From: Acidovorax radicis N35
GTDB taxonomy: Bacteria; Pseudomonadota; Gammaproteobacteria; Burkholderiales; Burkholderiaceae_C
Length of the DNA: 64,000 bases
Direction: 5' to 3'
Assembly: GCF_000204195.1 (NCBI RefSeq)
Contig: NZ_AFBG01000021.1
Coordinates: forward strand, 1 to 64,000
Numbering within the stretch: the stretch's first letter is position 1; every line of letters starts with the position of its first letter. The notes beneath the pieces were generated by a model. The model was not told the origin of the DNA. It worked only from the letters and a program-made list of their open reading frames with translations, and did not search any database. Shown one piece after another: positions 17,663-26,638 of this stretch. Made by a program: the position numbers and the translations under genes.

Positions 17663-18112
17663 TCAGGGGGCTTTGGCAGGGGCTGGCGGCCCCCCTGCGG
17701 ACTGTGGCTCGGCAACAAAACCGATGCGCTGCAGCCCAGCCAGGTGCGCCGCGCCCATGACCTCGACCACACGCCCATAGGGCACGGCCGCATCGGCACG
17801 CAGCTGGATTTCGGTGTCGGGCCGTTCGGCGCCGATGCGGCGCAGGCGCTCAGCCAGCGCGGGCTGCGACAGGGGCTCATCCTGCAGAAAGGCCTGGCCC
17901 GACGCATCGACCACCAGCGTGACGAACTGTGGCGCCGCTCCAGGAGTGGCACCCTCGGCGCGTGGCAGCTCAAGCCGGATGGAACTGGCCATGAGTGGTG
18001 CCGTGAGAATAAAAATGACCACCAGCACCAGCATCACATCCACCAGCGGCGTCATGTTGATGTCGCTCATGGGCTGGGGCCCCGTGGTGCGTTCGAGTCT
18101 TCCGAAGGCCAT
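17663..18112 (-). CDS. exbD: ExbD/TolR-family biopolymer transport protein
   Basis: ExbD works with ExbB to use the proton gradient to energise outer-membrane transport. The 149-residue product starts MAFGRLERTTGPQPMSDINM; the start was moved from a longer frame. It has one membrane helix (PLVDVMLVLVVIFILTAPLM, residues about 22-41) that includes the conserved Asp of the proton path. A periplasmic domain follows. It is downstream of exbB by 23 bases. No tonB lies next to it. Confidence 0.92.
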   Translation of the reverse strand: MAFGRLERTTGPQPMSDINMTPLVDVMLVLVVIFILTAPLMASSIRLELPRAEGATPGAAPQFVTLVVDASGQAFLQDEPLSQPALAERLRRIGAERPDTEIQLRADAAVPYGRVVEVMGAAHLAGLQRIGFVAEPQSAGGPPAPAKAP

Positions 18113-18135
18113 GGCTGAAGCAGACCTCCAGGGAT

Positions 18136-18819
18136 TCAGGACCGCGAATCGGCGGGCGGCGCCGTGTCGATCAGCAGTTCGCGCAGATCGCGCGCAAAGC
18201 CTTCCAGGTCCGCCTCGATGCGGCCAATCAGGCGACCAAACACGTTGTAGGCCAACACGGCGGGGATCGCCACGGCCAGCCCGGCCGCCGTCATCACCAG
18301 CGCTTCGCCCACGGGGCCGGAGACGCGGTCGATGGTGATTTGGCCCGCGCCTGCCATGGCGGTCAGCGCATGGTAAATGCCCCACACGGTGCCCAGCAGC
18401 CCCACGAACGGTGCGGTGGAGCCCACCGTGGCCAGCAGCACCTGGCCGAACTGCAGGCGCCCGAGCACGTCGTGCAAGGCGTCGCGCAGCACGCGGGTGA
18501 GCCGCTGCGACAGGCTGCCTGCGGCAGCCAGGGTGGCCTGCCCAGTGGGGCTGGAATAATTTGCTATTGAATTTGCAGCAACAACCAGCGGCAGGACAAG
18601 CGCAGCGCGGTCAAAAGACTGCAAACGTTGCGCTGCAAGCTCCATGGATGGGGCCTGCCAGAACGCCGCCGTGCAGCGGGCCACATCGGCACTGGCCTGG
18701 CGCATGAGCCGCAGCTTCCAGACAATGACCACCCAACTGGCCACCGACATGGCCAAGAGCACCAGGGCCGCGCCCTGGGTCACCGCATCGCCCTGGCGCC
18801 ACCAATGAAGGGCGTCCAT
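18136..18819 (-). CDS. exbB: ExbB/TolQ-family proton channel
   Basis: This inner-membrane protein forms the proton-driven motor with ExbD. The 227-residue product has three membrane segments, near residues 15-35, 120-140 and 155-180, and the family block GLLGTVWGIYHAL near residue 138. The ATG is at 18819, 14 bases after the dapB stop. Residues about 71-92 (FDRAALVLPLVVAANSIANY) are encoded by a degenerate palindromic repeat. The order dapB-exbB-exbD suggests one leftward transcript. Confidence 0.92.
   Translation of the reverse strand: MDALHWWRQGDAVTQGAALVLLAMSVASWVVIVWKLRLMRQASADVARCTAAFWQAPSMELAAQRLQSFDRAALVLPLVVAANSIANYSSPTGQATLAAAGSLSQRLTRVLRDALHDVLGRLQFGQVLLATVGSTAPFVGLLGTVWGIYHALTAMAGAGQITIDRVSGPVGEALVMTAAGLAVAIPAVLAYNVFGRLIGRIEADLEGFARDLRELLIDTAPPADSRS
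18556..18612 (+). repeat. Palindromic repeat copy 6, inside exbB (degenerate)
   Basis: The plus strand reads TTGCTATTGAATTTGCAGCA and, after a spacer, AAGCGCAGCGCGGTCAAAAG. The outer segment and 3' arm agree with other copies, while the middle has diverged. It remains in frame within exbB. Confidence 0.5.
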
Positions 18820-18833
18820 GGAAAGCCAGCGGC

Positions 18834-19679
18834 CTAGTTCAAGCCCAGCACATCGAACATGTCGAACATGCCCGTCTTGTGCCCGGCGAGGAACCGCACT
18901 GCACGCAGGCTGCCCTGCGCATAGGTGGAGCGGCTGGAGGACTTGTGCGTGATCTCGATGCGCTCGCCGATGCCGGCAAACAGCACGGTGTGGTCGCCCA
19001 CGATATCGCCGCCGCGGATGGTGGCAAAACCAATGCTGGACGGGTCGCGCTCGCCCGTGACGCCTTCGCGGGCGTACACACCACACTCCTTGAGGTCGCG
19101 CCCCATGGCGTCGGCAATCACCTCGCCCATCTTGAGCGCAGTGCCCGAGGGCGCATCCACCTTGTGGCGGTGGTGGGCTTCGATGATCTCGATGTCGTAA
19201 CCCGTGGCCATGGCCTTCGCCGCCATCTGCAGCAGCTTGAGCGTAACGTTCACGCCCACGCTCATGTTGGGTGCCATGACGATGGCGGTGCGCTGGGCAA
19301 AAACGGCAATCTCAGCCTTCTGCGCGTCGGTGAAGCCCGTGGTGCCAACCACGGCCCTCACCCCGAGTTCGCTGCACACGGCCAGGTGGGCCAGGGTGCC
19401 TTCGGGGCGCGTGAAATCGATCAGGACGTCGGTATTTTTCAGGCCCGCAGCAATGTCGGCCGTGATGGTGACGCCGCTGGCATGGCCGAGAAAGGCGGTG
19501 GCATCCGAACCAATGCCTGGGCTGGACGGCACGTCCAGCGCGCCCGCCAGCACACAGTCGTCACTGGCACGAAGGGCCTCGATCAACATGCGGCCCATGC
19601 GGCCGGATGCACCGGCGACGGCGACACGGAGGGCGCGCGAGGGCGTGGATGTGGGGGCAGGCGAAGGGGTCCCTGTCAT
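18834..19679 (-). CDS. dapB: 4-hydroxy-tetrahydrodipicolinate reductase
   Basis: DapB carries out the NAD(P)H-dependent reduction in the lysine and meso-diaminopimelate pathway, which also feeds peptidoglycan. From the ATG at 19679 the product is 281 residues. It shows the nucleotide-binding GASGRMGRM near residue 23 and the catalytic block [20 protein letters not shown] near residue 165. About 15 residues at the N-terminus are Pro/Thr/Ser-rich and unlike the family core, so a start slightly downstream is possible. It leads into exbB-exbD. Confidence 0.95.
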   Translation of the reverse strand: MTGTPSPAPTSTPSRALRVAVAGASGRMGRMLIEALRASDDCVLAGALDVPSSPGIGSDATAFLGHASGVTITADIAAGLKNTDVLIDFTRPEGTLAHLAVCSELGVRAVVGTTGFTDAQKAEIAVFAQRTAIVMAPNMSVGVNVTLKLLQMAAKAMATGYDIEIIEAHHRHKVDAPSGTALKMGEVIADAMGRDLKECGVYAREGVTGERDPSSIGFATIRGGDIVGDHTVLFAGIGERIEITHKSSSRSTYAQGSLRAVRFLAGHKTGMFDMFDVLGLN

Positions 19680-19745
19680 GAGTGTCCTGTACGTTGACGT
19701 TGAAGTGCGGCAGACATCCATCTACCCGTTGCCAGACCGCAAGAA

Positions 19746-20306
19746 TCAGCGGGCGGGCGCTTCAAGCGGTGGATAGCTGACGGATGCGGGCTCCAGCGGC
19801 GCCGCCGTCGGGGAGGCAGATGGCCGCTGGGACGCAGGGTAGCGGGCCAGTTGCTCCGGTGTGGCCTCCAGCACGGGCACCTTGCCCTTGGAGCCACGCG
19901 AGCCCAGCGTGGCCACGAATTCGGTCTCGGTGGGCATCGGGTCGCCTTCGGAGCGGTCCAGCCCATCCCCCTTGAAGTACACGGTCAGCTTGCGGGTCTG
20001 AACCTCTTGACCCGGGCGCTTGAGCGTGAACACGTATTCCCAGCGGTCCGCATGGAACAGGCTGGTGACCAGCGGCGTGCCCAGGATCTCGCGCACCTGC
20101 TGGCGGCTCATGCCGGGCTGCAGTGCCTCGACCTGCTCGCGCGACACAAAGTTGCCCTGCACCACGTCGATTTTGTAGGGAGTGACAATGCTGGCGATGC
20201 GGGTACTGGCGCCATCCAGGCTGCTGCAACCGGCCAGGGCGGCCACGCTGGCACCGATCAAGAGGACCAGGCCCAGGCGGGCGCTGCAACGGGCTTTGAC
20301 GGGCAT
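19746..20306 (-). CDS. bamE: Outer-membrane assembly lipoprotein BamE
   Basis: BamE is a lipoprotein of the BAM complex that inserts beta-barrel proteins into the outer membrane. The 186-residue product has a lipobox LAGC with lipidated Cys27 and the family core NFVSREQVEALQPGMSRQQV, with GTPLVTSLFHADRWEYVF after it. The C-terminal 40 residues are Pro/Ala-rich and extend beyond the E. coli protein. It diverges from fur, an arrangement long known in betaproteobacteria, and shares a short 89-base promoter region with it. Confidence 0.94.
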   Translation of the reverse strand: MPVKARCSARLGLVLLIGASVAALAGCSSLDGASTRIASIVTPYKIDVVQGNFVSREQVEALQPGMSRQQVREILGTPLVTSLFHADRWEYVFTLKRPGQEVQTRKLTVYFKGDGLDRSEGDPMPTETEFVATLGSRGSKGKVPVLEATPEQLARYPASQRPSASPTAAPLEPASVSYPPLEAPAR

Positions 20307-20324
20307 GGGTAAAAGGGCTGAGGA

Positions 20325-20342
20325 TATGATCGCCCCATTGTA
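20325..20342. promoter_or_regulatory. Divergent fur/bamE promoter region
   Basis: TATGAT (20325-20330) on the plus strand and TACAAT (20342-20337) on the minus strand are candidate -10 boxes for fur and bamE. Neither has a good -35. I see no obvious Fur box in the 89-base gap. Confidence 0.4.
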
Positions 20343-20395
20343 GCGGCAGGCCTTCCAACCTTGAGGCCAAGGCCCGCATCCCGAAAGACCATGCC

Positions 20396-20812
20396 ATGAC
20401 CAACATCGACGAACTCAAAAGCACGGGACTCAAGGCCACCCTGCCCCGCCTGAAGATTCTGGAGATTTTCCAGAAGGGCGGACAGCGCCACATGACGGCG
20501 GAAGATGTGTTCCGGGTGCTGCTGGAAGAGCGCTCGGACATCGGGCTGGCCACCGTCTACCGTGTGCTCACGCAGTTCGAGCAGGCAAGCATCCTGATCC
20601 GCAGCAATTTCGAGAGTGGCAAGGCGGTGTACGAGCTCAATGAAGGGCAGCACCACGACCACTTCATCTGCACATCCTGCGGCAAGGTCGAAGAGTTTTA
20701 CGACCCGGAAATTGAAAAGCGCCAGCAGGCCGTGGCCAAGGCCAAGGGGTGGCTGGTGCAAGACCACACCATGGCCCTGTATGGCCAATGCGCAAACTGC
20801 GCAAGTAAATAA
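20396..20812 (+). CDS. fur: Ferric uptake regulator
   Basis: Fur is a dimeric repressor that binds DNA when loaded with Fe2+ and controls iron uptake. The 138-residue product has the winged-helix domain ([12 protein letters not shown] near residue 15, then [14 protein letters not shown]) and the metal-binding, dimerisation part with [16 protein letters not shown] near residue 86. A second pair of cysteines, CANC, lies near the C-terminus. The length is normal, and it is divergent from bamE. Confidence 0.96.
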   Translation: MTNIDELKSTGLKATLPRLKILEIFQKGGQRHMTAEDVFRVLLEERSDIGLATVYRVLTQFEQASILIRSNFESGKAVYELNEGQHHDHFICTSCGKVEEFYDPEIEKRQQAVAKAKGWLVQDHTMALYGQCANCASK

Positions 20813-20938
20813 GGCCACCCCCCTAGGCGCTGGTGCCATCCCCCTGATGGGGACGCCCCCGCGGAGCACGCAAGCAGCGCGCCGTATACGCGCTCGGTGG
20901 CCTTTGCGCGGGGACGCTGGCACATGCAGCGCCAGTCT
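20813..20938. repeat. GC-rich mosaic intergenic repeat, copy A
   Basis: The stretch after fur contains GGCCACCCCCCTAGGCGCTG, GGGGACGCC, GGACGCTGGCA and ends GCGCCAGT. The same blocks in the same order occur after corA at 38260-38358. It appears to be a non-coding, GC-rich structured repeat between fur and hprK. Confidence 0.45.
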
Positions 20939-20957
20939 CATCGTCCAGACGCCTGCG

Positions 20958-21914
20958 TCAGACGCCGGTGTCGCGCTCCATGGCGCGGCGGTGCCGCTCC
21001 ACAAATTCCTGGTAGGTATCAATGCCGCGCAATTGCAGGATGGTGTTGCGCACTGCAGCTTCCACCAGCACGGCGATGTTGCGGCCGGCCACCACCTGGA
21101 TCACCACCTTGAGCACGGGCACGCCCAGCACGTCCTGGGTGAGCGGCTCGTAGGGCAAGCGCTCGTAGTCGCGCTCCAGCGTTTCCTTGCGCACCAGGTG
21201 CACGATGAGCTTCAGACGCATCTTGCGGCGCACGGCCGTCTCGCCAAAGATGGCACGGATGTCCAACAGACCAATGCCGCGCACTTCCAGCAGGTTCTGC
21301 AGCAGCTCGGGGCACTTGCCTTCGATGGTGGTCTGGTTGATGCGGAACAGGTCCACCGCATCGTCGGCCACGAGGCCGTTGCCGCGCGAGATCAGCTCCA
21401 GGCCGAGTTCACTCTTGCCCAGGCCCGACTCGCCCGTGATCATCACGCCCAGGCCCAGAATGTCCATGAACACACCGTGCATGGTGGTGCGGTCGGCGAA
21501 GTGCTTGGACAGGTAGGCCCGCAACACGTCGATCACGAAGGCCGACGACTCGTGCGTGGAGAACATCGGGATCTGCGCGCGCTCGCACATCGACACCAGC
21601 GCGTCAGGTGCGGTCTGGTTGTCGGCCAGCACCAGCACGGGCGGCTCCAGCGTCACGATGCGTGCGATGCGGCGCTTGCAATCGTCGGGCGAAGCGCTGC
21701 CGAGATAGGCAATCTCGCGCTCGCCCAGGATCTGGACGCGGTAGGGATGGATGTAATTGAGGTAGCCGACCAGATCGGCCCCGGAGCGCGCGGACCGCAC
21801 GGCCACTTCGTCAAAGCGTCGCTCGGAAGCCCCCAGCCCGGCCACCCACTCCCACTTCAGGGGGCCGCGAAATTCCTCAAAAAGAACATCGGCACTGACA
21901 ACATTGGGTTTCAC
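20958..21914 (-). CDS. hprK: HPr kinase/phosphorylase
   Basis: HprK phosphorylates HPr (or NPr) on a serine and reverses the reaction, linking phosphotransfer state to metabolism. The 318-residue product has the Walker A stretch [15 protein letters not shown] near residue 158 and the HprK signature [16 protein letters not shown] near residue 208. The frame begins with GTG at 21914 ([15 protein letters not shown]), which matches relatives. It is the third gene of a leftward hpf-ptsN-hprK operon, 35 bases after ptsN. Confidence 0.94.
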   Translation of the reverse strand: MKPNVVSADVLFEEFRGPLKWEWVAGLGASERRFDEVAVRSARSGADLVGYLNYIHPYRVQILGEREIAYLGSASPDDCKRRIARIVTLEPPVLVLADNQTAPDALVSMCERAQIPMFSTHESSAFVIDVLRAYLSKHFADRTTMHGVFMDILGLGVMITGESGLGKSELGLELISRGNGLVADDAVDLFRINQTTIEGKCPELLQNLLEVRGIGLLDIRAIFGETAVRRKMRLKLIVHLVRKETLERDYERLPYEPLTQDVLGVPVLKVVIQVVAGRNIAVLVEAAVRNTILQLRGIDTYQEFVERHRRAMERDTGV

Positions 21915-21949
21915 GGCGAATCAGCGAAAGTGCGCAGCGCCCGTTGGGC

Positions 21950-22417
21950 TCAGGCCGTTTGCGTGGACTGCCAGCCCGCAATCATGCCGTGCAGTTCGGC
22001 GGCATCGGTGCAGGCCTTGAGCCTTTCACGCAGGGATGAATCGCTGAGCAGTTCGGCAATCTCGGACAGGATTTCAAGGTGCTTCTGGGTGGCCGCTTCG
22101 GGCACCAGCAGAAAAATGAGCAGGCCCACAGGCAACTCGTCCGGGGCATCGAACCCAATCGGATTCAGCAGCTGGAACACGGCCGCCATGGGCGCTTTCA
22201 GCCCCTTGATGCGCCCGTGGGGAATGGCCACGCCATGGCCCAGACCGGTGGAGCCCAGGCGCTCACGCGCAAAAAGGCTGTCGGTGATCAACGCACGCGA
22301 GAGGCCGTGTTGGCTCTCGAACAGCAGACCCGCTTCTTCAAAAGCACGCTTCTTGCTGGTGGCGTCCACGCTCACAAGCACTTGAGCGGAAGGCAGGATG
22401 GAGGCGAGTCGGTTCAT
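21950..22417 (-). CDS. ptsN: Nitrogen PTS enzyme IIA
   Basis: EIIA-Ntr is a phospho-carrier that regulates potassium and nitrogen processes instead of transporting sugar. From the ATG at 22417 (MNRLASILPS) the product is 155 residues; an in-frame start five codons upstream is possible. The phosphorylated histidine is His67 in GVAIPHGR. In other bacteria dephosphorylated EIIA-Ntr acts on Trk or Kdp, and this window also encodes Trk and Kup. It lies between hpf and hprK. Confidence 0.94.
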   Translation of the reverse strand: MNRLASILPSAQVLVSVDATSKKRAFEEAGLLFESQHGLSRALITDSLFARERLGSTGLGHGVAIPHGRIKGLKAPMAAVFQLLNPIGFDAPDELPVGLLIFLLVPEAATQKHLEILSEIAELLSDSSLRERLKACTDAAELHGMIAGWQSTQTA

Positions 22418-22477
22418 GGTCAAGGGTAACAATTATGCACATATTGGCGAAAACCCTGAGCGCGGCGCTGTGGGCAA

Positions 22478-22503
22478 CAAAAAAACCGCCCAAAAGGGGC
22501 GGC
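22478..22503 (-). terminator. Hairpin terminator between hpf and ptsN
   Basis: On the minus strand CCGCCCCTTTTGGGCGG is followed by TTTTTTTG. It lies 28 bases past the hpf stop, so it may attenuate transcription and make hpf more abundant than ptsN and hprK. Confidence 0.8.
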
Positions 22504-22530
22504 TGCTGTGCCAGGCTCAGGGCTGGCGCA

Positions 22531-22866
22531 TCAAGCGTGCAGTTCGCGCTTGGCGGCTTCGTGGTGGTGGTCCTGCAGTCGGTCCTTGTGGCGCACGACC
22601 TGGCGGTCCATCTTGTCCACCAACTCATCCACGGCGGCATACAGGTCTGCGTGGGAACTCTCGGCAAACAGGTCGTTGCCCTTGACGTGGATATTGCATT
22701 CCGCTCGCTGCCTCTTTTCCTTCTCCTTTTGCTTCTCTACCGTCAGCAGTACCTTGACGTCGACAACTTGGTCAAAATGGCGGGTGATCCGGTCCAGCTT
22801 GGTGGTGACGTAGTTGCGCAAGGCTGGGGTAACTTCGAGGTGGTGACCGCTGATCGTCAGGTTCAT
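22531..22866 (-). CDS. hpf: Ribosome hibernation promoting factor, short form
   Basis: HPF binds the 30S subunit in starved cells and promotes inactive 100S dimers. The 111-residue product begins [20 protein letters not shown] and shows the family's basic-acidic pattern. It ends in a His-rich tail ([16 protein letters not shown]). It has a good Shine-Dalgarno AGGAGA ten bases from the ATG. In many betaproteobacteria hpf follows rpoN, but here an MFS transporter gene lies upstream and no rpoN is visible. Confidence 0.94.
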   Translation of the reverse strand: MNLTISGHHLEVTPALRNYVTTKLDRITRHFDQVVDVKVLLTVEKQKEKEKRQRAECNIHVKGNDLFAESSHADLYAAVDELVDKMDRQVVRHKDRLQDHHHEAAKRELHA

Positions 22867-22962
22867 AAATAAGTCTCCTGTAACACTCTCTGTGGAAGAA
22901 ACGCCGCCCTGGATCAGAGGAGCGGCCCGGCGAACTTGGATGCATCCCGTTGACGTGAAGTC

Positions 22963-22991
22963 ACTATGCCCCTGCCCTTGCTGAAAAGCAA
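22963..22991 (-). promoter_or_regulatory. Candidate sigma-70 promoter of hpf
   Basis: TTGCTT (22991-22986), a 17-base spacer and CATAGT (22968-22963) lie on the minus strand about 97 bases upstream of the hpf ATG. The spacing is ideal and the hexamers moderate. Confidence 0.5.
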
Positions 22992-23105
22992 TCCCATTCC
23001 GCCCCCGCCCGCTGGGTTATGCCCGCCAAGGTGCCAGGCGCCCGGAAAGCGCGCACAATGGCTGAGTTGACAGGCAGCACACGCCCCAAGACAGCGGGCC
23101 TTGGC

Positions 23106-24332
23106 TCAGCGCCCTGAAGGCGCCGCACCATGCAGCGTCAACCGCCCCACCACCAGCATCGACAACAGGCTCGCTGTAATGCCCACCAGCGCAGCCACCC
23201 AGTAGTTCTGCACCAGCCCTTGCGCATCGCGGCTGATCAGCATCCCGCCCACCAAAGACGCCGCGCCCATGGCGGCGGACTGCACCGATGCGTTCAGGGT
23301 CATGAAGGTGCCACGCAACGGCGCCTGCGCCGCGGAGGCAACGATGGCCATGCCGGGAATCATCCGGCCGCTCACGAAGGCAAACATCAGGGTGGACACC
23401 GCCAGCACCCCCCACAGCGGCAAGCCCTGCACCAGCGTGATGCCCAGCAGGCAGGGCGCCGCAGCCAGGGCCAGCCCGCGAAACGTTCGCACCTTGCCGA
23501 GCCGGTCCGTCAACCCGCCAAACAGGCGGGCGGTGAACAGGGTCGCGACACCCCCGCACAGGTAGGCCCATGGAATCTGATCGGCCCGCACGCCTGCATT
23601 GGTCTGCATGTAGATGGTGATGTAGGGAATCACCGTAAAACCTGTAAACATGAGCAACGCAGAGAACAGGAACGCCCAGCGGTGGTTCGGATCTGCGAGC
23701 ACTTGGCCGATGCCACCCAGCGCCGTTCTGCCGCTGGCCGCCTGCACATGGGCCGTCATCGCGGGCATGGTGCGCGCCGCCAGCACGGCCAGCACCCCCA
23801 CCATCGCGGCAATCGCAATGAACGGCATGTTCCAGCCCCCATGCTCGGCAAGGATCAGCCCCAGCGGAACACCCGCCACGGTGGACACGGAGAAAGAGGT
23901 CATCACGATGCCCATCGCCCGGCCGCGCCGCTCGAACGGGACCACATCGGCCACGATGGTTTGCGACAAGGCCGACAACACGCCCCCGAACGCCCCCGCC
24001 AGAATGCGCGCCACCATCAGCGTGCCGTAAGTAGGTGCCACGCCGCAGGCCAGCGTGGCCAGCCCGAACAGCACATACAACACCAGCATCAGGCGCTTGC
24101 GCCCAAACCGGTCGATGTAGGTGGAGGCCAGCAAGCCCGACACCCCGGCCGAGAGCGTATAGGCCGACACCAGCAGCCCGAACTGCGCGTCGCTGATGGA
24201 AAACAGCTGCGTGAACCGAGGGCCCAGCGGCATCATGATCATGAAGTCCAGGATGTGGGTGAACTGGATGCCCGCCAGGGTGAGCAGCAGCCACAGTTCG
24301 CGGCGCGGGGTGAGTACAGGGGGTGAGGGCAC
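23106..24332 (-). CDS. MFS transporter, DHA1-type exporter
   Basis: The 408-residue product is an inner-membrane major facilitator with about twelve helices. The loop between helices 2 and 3 reads YIDRFGRKRLML, the MFS motif A form. The 4-5 region, TSFSVSTVAGVPLGLILAE near residues 145-163, resembles motif C of proton-driven drug exporters. The substrate cannot be told from sequence. The frame begins with GTG at 24332. It is divergent from purC and not obviously part of an operon. Confidence 0.82.
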   Translation of the reverse strand: MPSPPVLTPRRELWLLLTLAGIQFTHILDFMIMMPLGPRFTQLFSISDAQFGLLVSAYTLSAGVSGLLASTYIDRFGRKRLMLVLYVLFGLATLACGVAPTYGTLMVARILAGAFGGVLSALSQTIVADVVPFERRGRAMGIVMTSFSVSTVAGVPLGLILAEHGGWNMPFIAIAAMVGVLAVLAARTMPAMTAHVQAASGRTALGGIGQVLADPNHRWAFLFSALLMFTGFTVIPYITIYMQTNAGVRADQIPWAYLCGGVATLFTARLFGGLTDRLGKVRTFRGLALAAAPCLLGITLVQGLPLWGVLAVSTLMFAFVSGRMIPGMAIVASAAQAPLRGTFMTLNASVQSAAMGAASLVGGMLISRDAQGLVQNYWVAALVGITASLLSMLVVGRLTLHGAAPSGR

Positions 24333-24470
24333 AGGGAGTGGCCAAAGGTGGCCCGGTCAGCTTCAGGGCCACACAGTGTGCCGCAAGGGCGGCCCGCGCG
24401 CTGGGCATCGCCCGCCCTCCACGCAGGCGCCGTTCGCCCCCCCGCCGCAGGCACGCTTCGGGCTCGCGCG

Positions 24471-24476
24471 TAAAAT
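24471..24476 (+). promoter_or_regulatory. Candidate -10 box for purC
   Basis: TAAAAT followed by CCGC lies 103 bases upstream of the purC ATG. No -35 match is evident. It belongs to the recurring TAAAAT pattern of this window. Confidence 0.4.
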
Positions 24477-24578
24477 CCGCAAGCTGCGCGAACGCAGTGA
24501 CAACTTCACCCGCTCCCGCGCCTCACTCCCCGTTTTTCGGCCTGTCTGCAGCGCACATCGATCGCCCACACCGACACC

Positions 24579-25499
24579 ATGACCCAGCCCAGCTCCAACG
24601 CCCTGCACACCTCCGCCCTCACGTCGCTGCCCCTGCTGGCACGCGGCAAGGTGCGTGACAACTACGCCGTGGGCGACGACCGCATCCTGATGGTGGCCAG
24701 CGACCGCCTTTCGGCCTTCGACGTGATCATGGGCGAGCCCATTCCGGGCAAGGGCGAGCTGCTCACGCAGATGGCGCTGTTCTGGTTCGACAAGCTCGGG
24801 TATATCTGCCCCAATCACCTGACGGGCGACGCTCCGGAAAGCGCGGTATCCCCGGAAGAAGCGGCACAGATCCGTGGCCGGTCCATGCTCGTGCAGCGGC
24901 TGCAGCCCATCCCCGTCGAAGCCGTGGTGCGCGGCTACCTGGCCGGCAGCGGCTGGAAGGAATACCAGGAATCGCGCTCGGTCTGCGGCGTGCCGCTGCC
25001 CGAAGGGCTGACCAATGCCGCGAAGCTGCCCGAGCCCATCTACACCCCGGCCGCCAAAGCCGCGATGGGTGAACACGACGAAAACATCACGTTCGAGCGC
25101 ACGGTCGAAATGATTGGCCTCGACCTGGCCACCCGCATCCGCGACCTGAGCATTGCGATCTACAAAGCCGCAGCCGAGATCGCACTCACCAAAGGCATGA
25201 TCATTGCCGACACCAAGTTCGAGTTTGGCCTGGCGCCCGATGGCACGCTGGTGCTGATGGATGAAGTGCTCACGCCCGACAGCTCGCGCTACTGGCCGGT
25301 GGAAGGCTACGAAGCAGCTCTCGCCGCCGGCCAGAACCCACCGAGCTACGACAAACAATTCGTGCGCGACTGGCTCGAACAGGCGCAGGTGAACGGCAAG
25401 CCTTGGGACAAGACCGCGCCCGCCCCCCGCCTGCCGCGCGAAGTCATCGAAAAAACCGCCGCCAAGTACCGTGAAGCGCTGGAACGGCTGACGGCCTGA
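24579..25499 (+). CDS. purC: SAICAR synthase
   Basis: PurC joins aspartate to CAIR in purine synthesis. The 306-residue product has the long form typical of betaproteobacteria. It shows [20 protein letters not shown] near residue 17 and [10 protein letters not shown] near residue 118. The stretch [11 protein letters not shown] near residue 208 and [13 protein letters not shown] near residue 228 hold active-site residues. It is a single gene closed by a strong terminator. purE and purK lie about 1.1 kb downstream past the thioredoxin gene on the other strand. Confidence 0.97.
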   Translation: MTQPSSNALHTSALTSLPLLARGKVRDNYAVGDDRILMVASDRLSAFDVIMGEPIPGKGELLTQMALFWFDKLGYICPNHLTGDAPESAVSPEEAAQIRGRSMLVQRLQPIPVEAVVRGYLAGSGWKEYQESRSVCGVPLPEGLTNAAKLPEPIYTPAAKAAMGEHDENITFERTVEMIGLDLATRIRDLSIAIYKAAAEIALTKGMIIADTKFEFGLAPDGTLVLMDEVLTPDSSRYWPVEGYEAALAAGQNPPSYDKQFVRDWLEQAQVNGKPWDKTAPAPRLPREVIEKTAAKYREALERLTA

Positions 25500-25518
25500 C
25501 CTGTCCGTCAGCCCACCG

Positions 25519-25556
25519 CAAAAAAGAAAAGGCCCTTCCCGGGCCTTTCTTTTTTG
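25519..25556. terminator. Bidirectional terminator, purC and thioredoxin gene
   Basis: GAAAAGGCCC, a 5-base loop, then GGGCCTTTCT form a hairpin flanked by A-runs on one side and T-runs on the other. It sits between the converging purC and cnoX-type genes and can serve both strands. Confidence 0.9.
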
Positions 25557-25572
25557 GTGGGGCGAACCCCGC

Positions 25573-26481
25573 TCAGCTGAGCACCACGCTCGACAAGCGA
25601 CGCCGGTAGGTCGCCACCACCGGATCATCGGGCGGGATCTGGCCGTCGGCCACCTTCACCTTCGGGGGTTCGATGATTTCGAGGATGGCCACATAGGTCT
25701 TGCGGGCGACCTCCTCACCCCAGGCCTTGTCGCGCATGAGGATTTCGAGCAGCTCGTCCATGGCGTCCGTCCAGCGCTGGCCCGCCATGAGCCAGCGGGC
25801 ACGGGCGTAGCGGGTGTCAAAGTCGCGCTTGTTGGTGGCAATTTTTGCATCAAATTCAGCCCCAGCGCTTTCTCCATAAGCGCTAGAAGCTACGAAATCA
25901 ATAGCATCCATCCAGGCCTTTAGCGCACCCAGCTTGCGCGAGCCTGCGGCCTTGGCGATGACGGGGGCAAAGGCCACCTTGGCATCGTCCTCGCGGTGCA
26001 GCTGCAGCAGCAGCTTGACGTAGTCAAAACGTGCGTCGTCGTTGGAAGGATCGGTCACCACGGCATGCTGCAGCTTTTCCAGCGCGGTGCCGGTGTCGCC
26101 TTCCGCCAGGGCGTCATGGGCTTCTTCTCCCTCAATTTCCGCCACCAGTTCTTCGGCGGTGGGCACATGCTTGTCGAGGAAAGCCCGCACCTGGCCTTCG
26201 GGCAGGGCGCCCATGAAGCCGTCCACGGGCTGGCCGTTCATGAGCAACACACAGGTGGGGATGCTGCGGATGCCGAACATGCCCGCCAGCTGCTGCTCCT
26301 GGTCCGAGTCGATCTTGACGAGCTTGAAGCGGCCGTCATAGTCGGTCTCCAGCTTTTCGAGCACCGGTCCCAGCGACTTGCAGGGCCCACACCAAGGTGC
26401 CCAGAAGTCCACCAGCACGGGCACGTTCATCGAGGCGGCAACCACCTCGGCTTCAAAGTTCTCTACGGTGACGTCAATCAT
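25573..26481 (-). CDS. cnoX: Thioredoxin-TPR chaperedoxin (CnoX/YbbN type)
   Basis: The product joins an N-terminal thioredoxin fold to a C-terminal TPR-like helical region, the layout of CnoX/YbbN, which protects proteins from oxidative aggregation. From the ATG at 26481 it has 302 residues. The active site is WAPWCGPCK (Cys31 and Cys34), so unlike E. coli CnoX it keeps both redox cysteines. Residues about 192-214 (DFVASSAYGESAGAEF) are encoded by a palindromic repeat inserted in frame between helices of the TPR part. It is divergent from purE. Confidence 0.88.
   Translation of the reverse strand: MIDVTVENFEAEVVAASMNVPVLVDFWAPWCGPCKSLGPVLEKLETDYDGRFKLVKIDSDQEQQLAGMFGIRSIPTCVLLMNGQPVDGFMGALPEGQVRAFLDKHVPTAEELVAEIEGEEAHDALAEGDTGTALEKLQHAVVTDPSNDDARFDYVKLLLQLHREDDAKVAFAPVIAKAAGSRKLGALKAWMDAIDFVASSAYGESAGAEFDAKIATNKRDFDTRYARARWLMAGQRWTDAMDELLEILMRDKAWGEEVARKTYVAILEIIEPPKVKVADGQIPPDDPVVATYRRRLSSVVLS
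25840..25905 (-). repeat. Palindromic repeat copy 7, inside cnoX
   Basis: On the minus strand it reads ATTTCGTAGCTTCTAGCGCT then, after a loop, AAAGCGCTGGGGCTGAATTT. It is a near-canonical copy inside a coding region and adds about 20 residues in frame. Confidence 0.8.
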
Positions 26482-26572
26482 GATGGTGTGGGGGCCAGGG
26501 GCCTGTGGAGCAGTTTGCCCGCTATTTTGGCCCATCGAAACAGCCCCACACCAGCCAGGGGGGCGCAAAAAG

Positions 26573-26578
26573 TAAAAT
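26573..26578 (+). promoter_or_regulatory. Candidate -10 box for purE
   Basis: TAAAAT followed by CGCGGG lies 60 bases upstream of the purE ATG. No -35 match is evident. Confidence 0.45.
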
Positions 26579-26638
26579 CGCGGGTTCCACCTACAGCGGT
26601 GGGGCAGGCGCAACCTGCCCACCAGCACCCTCCACACC

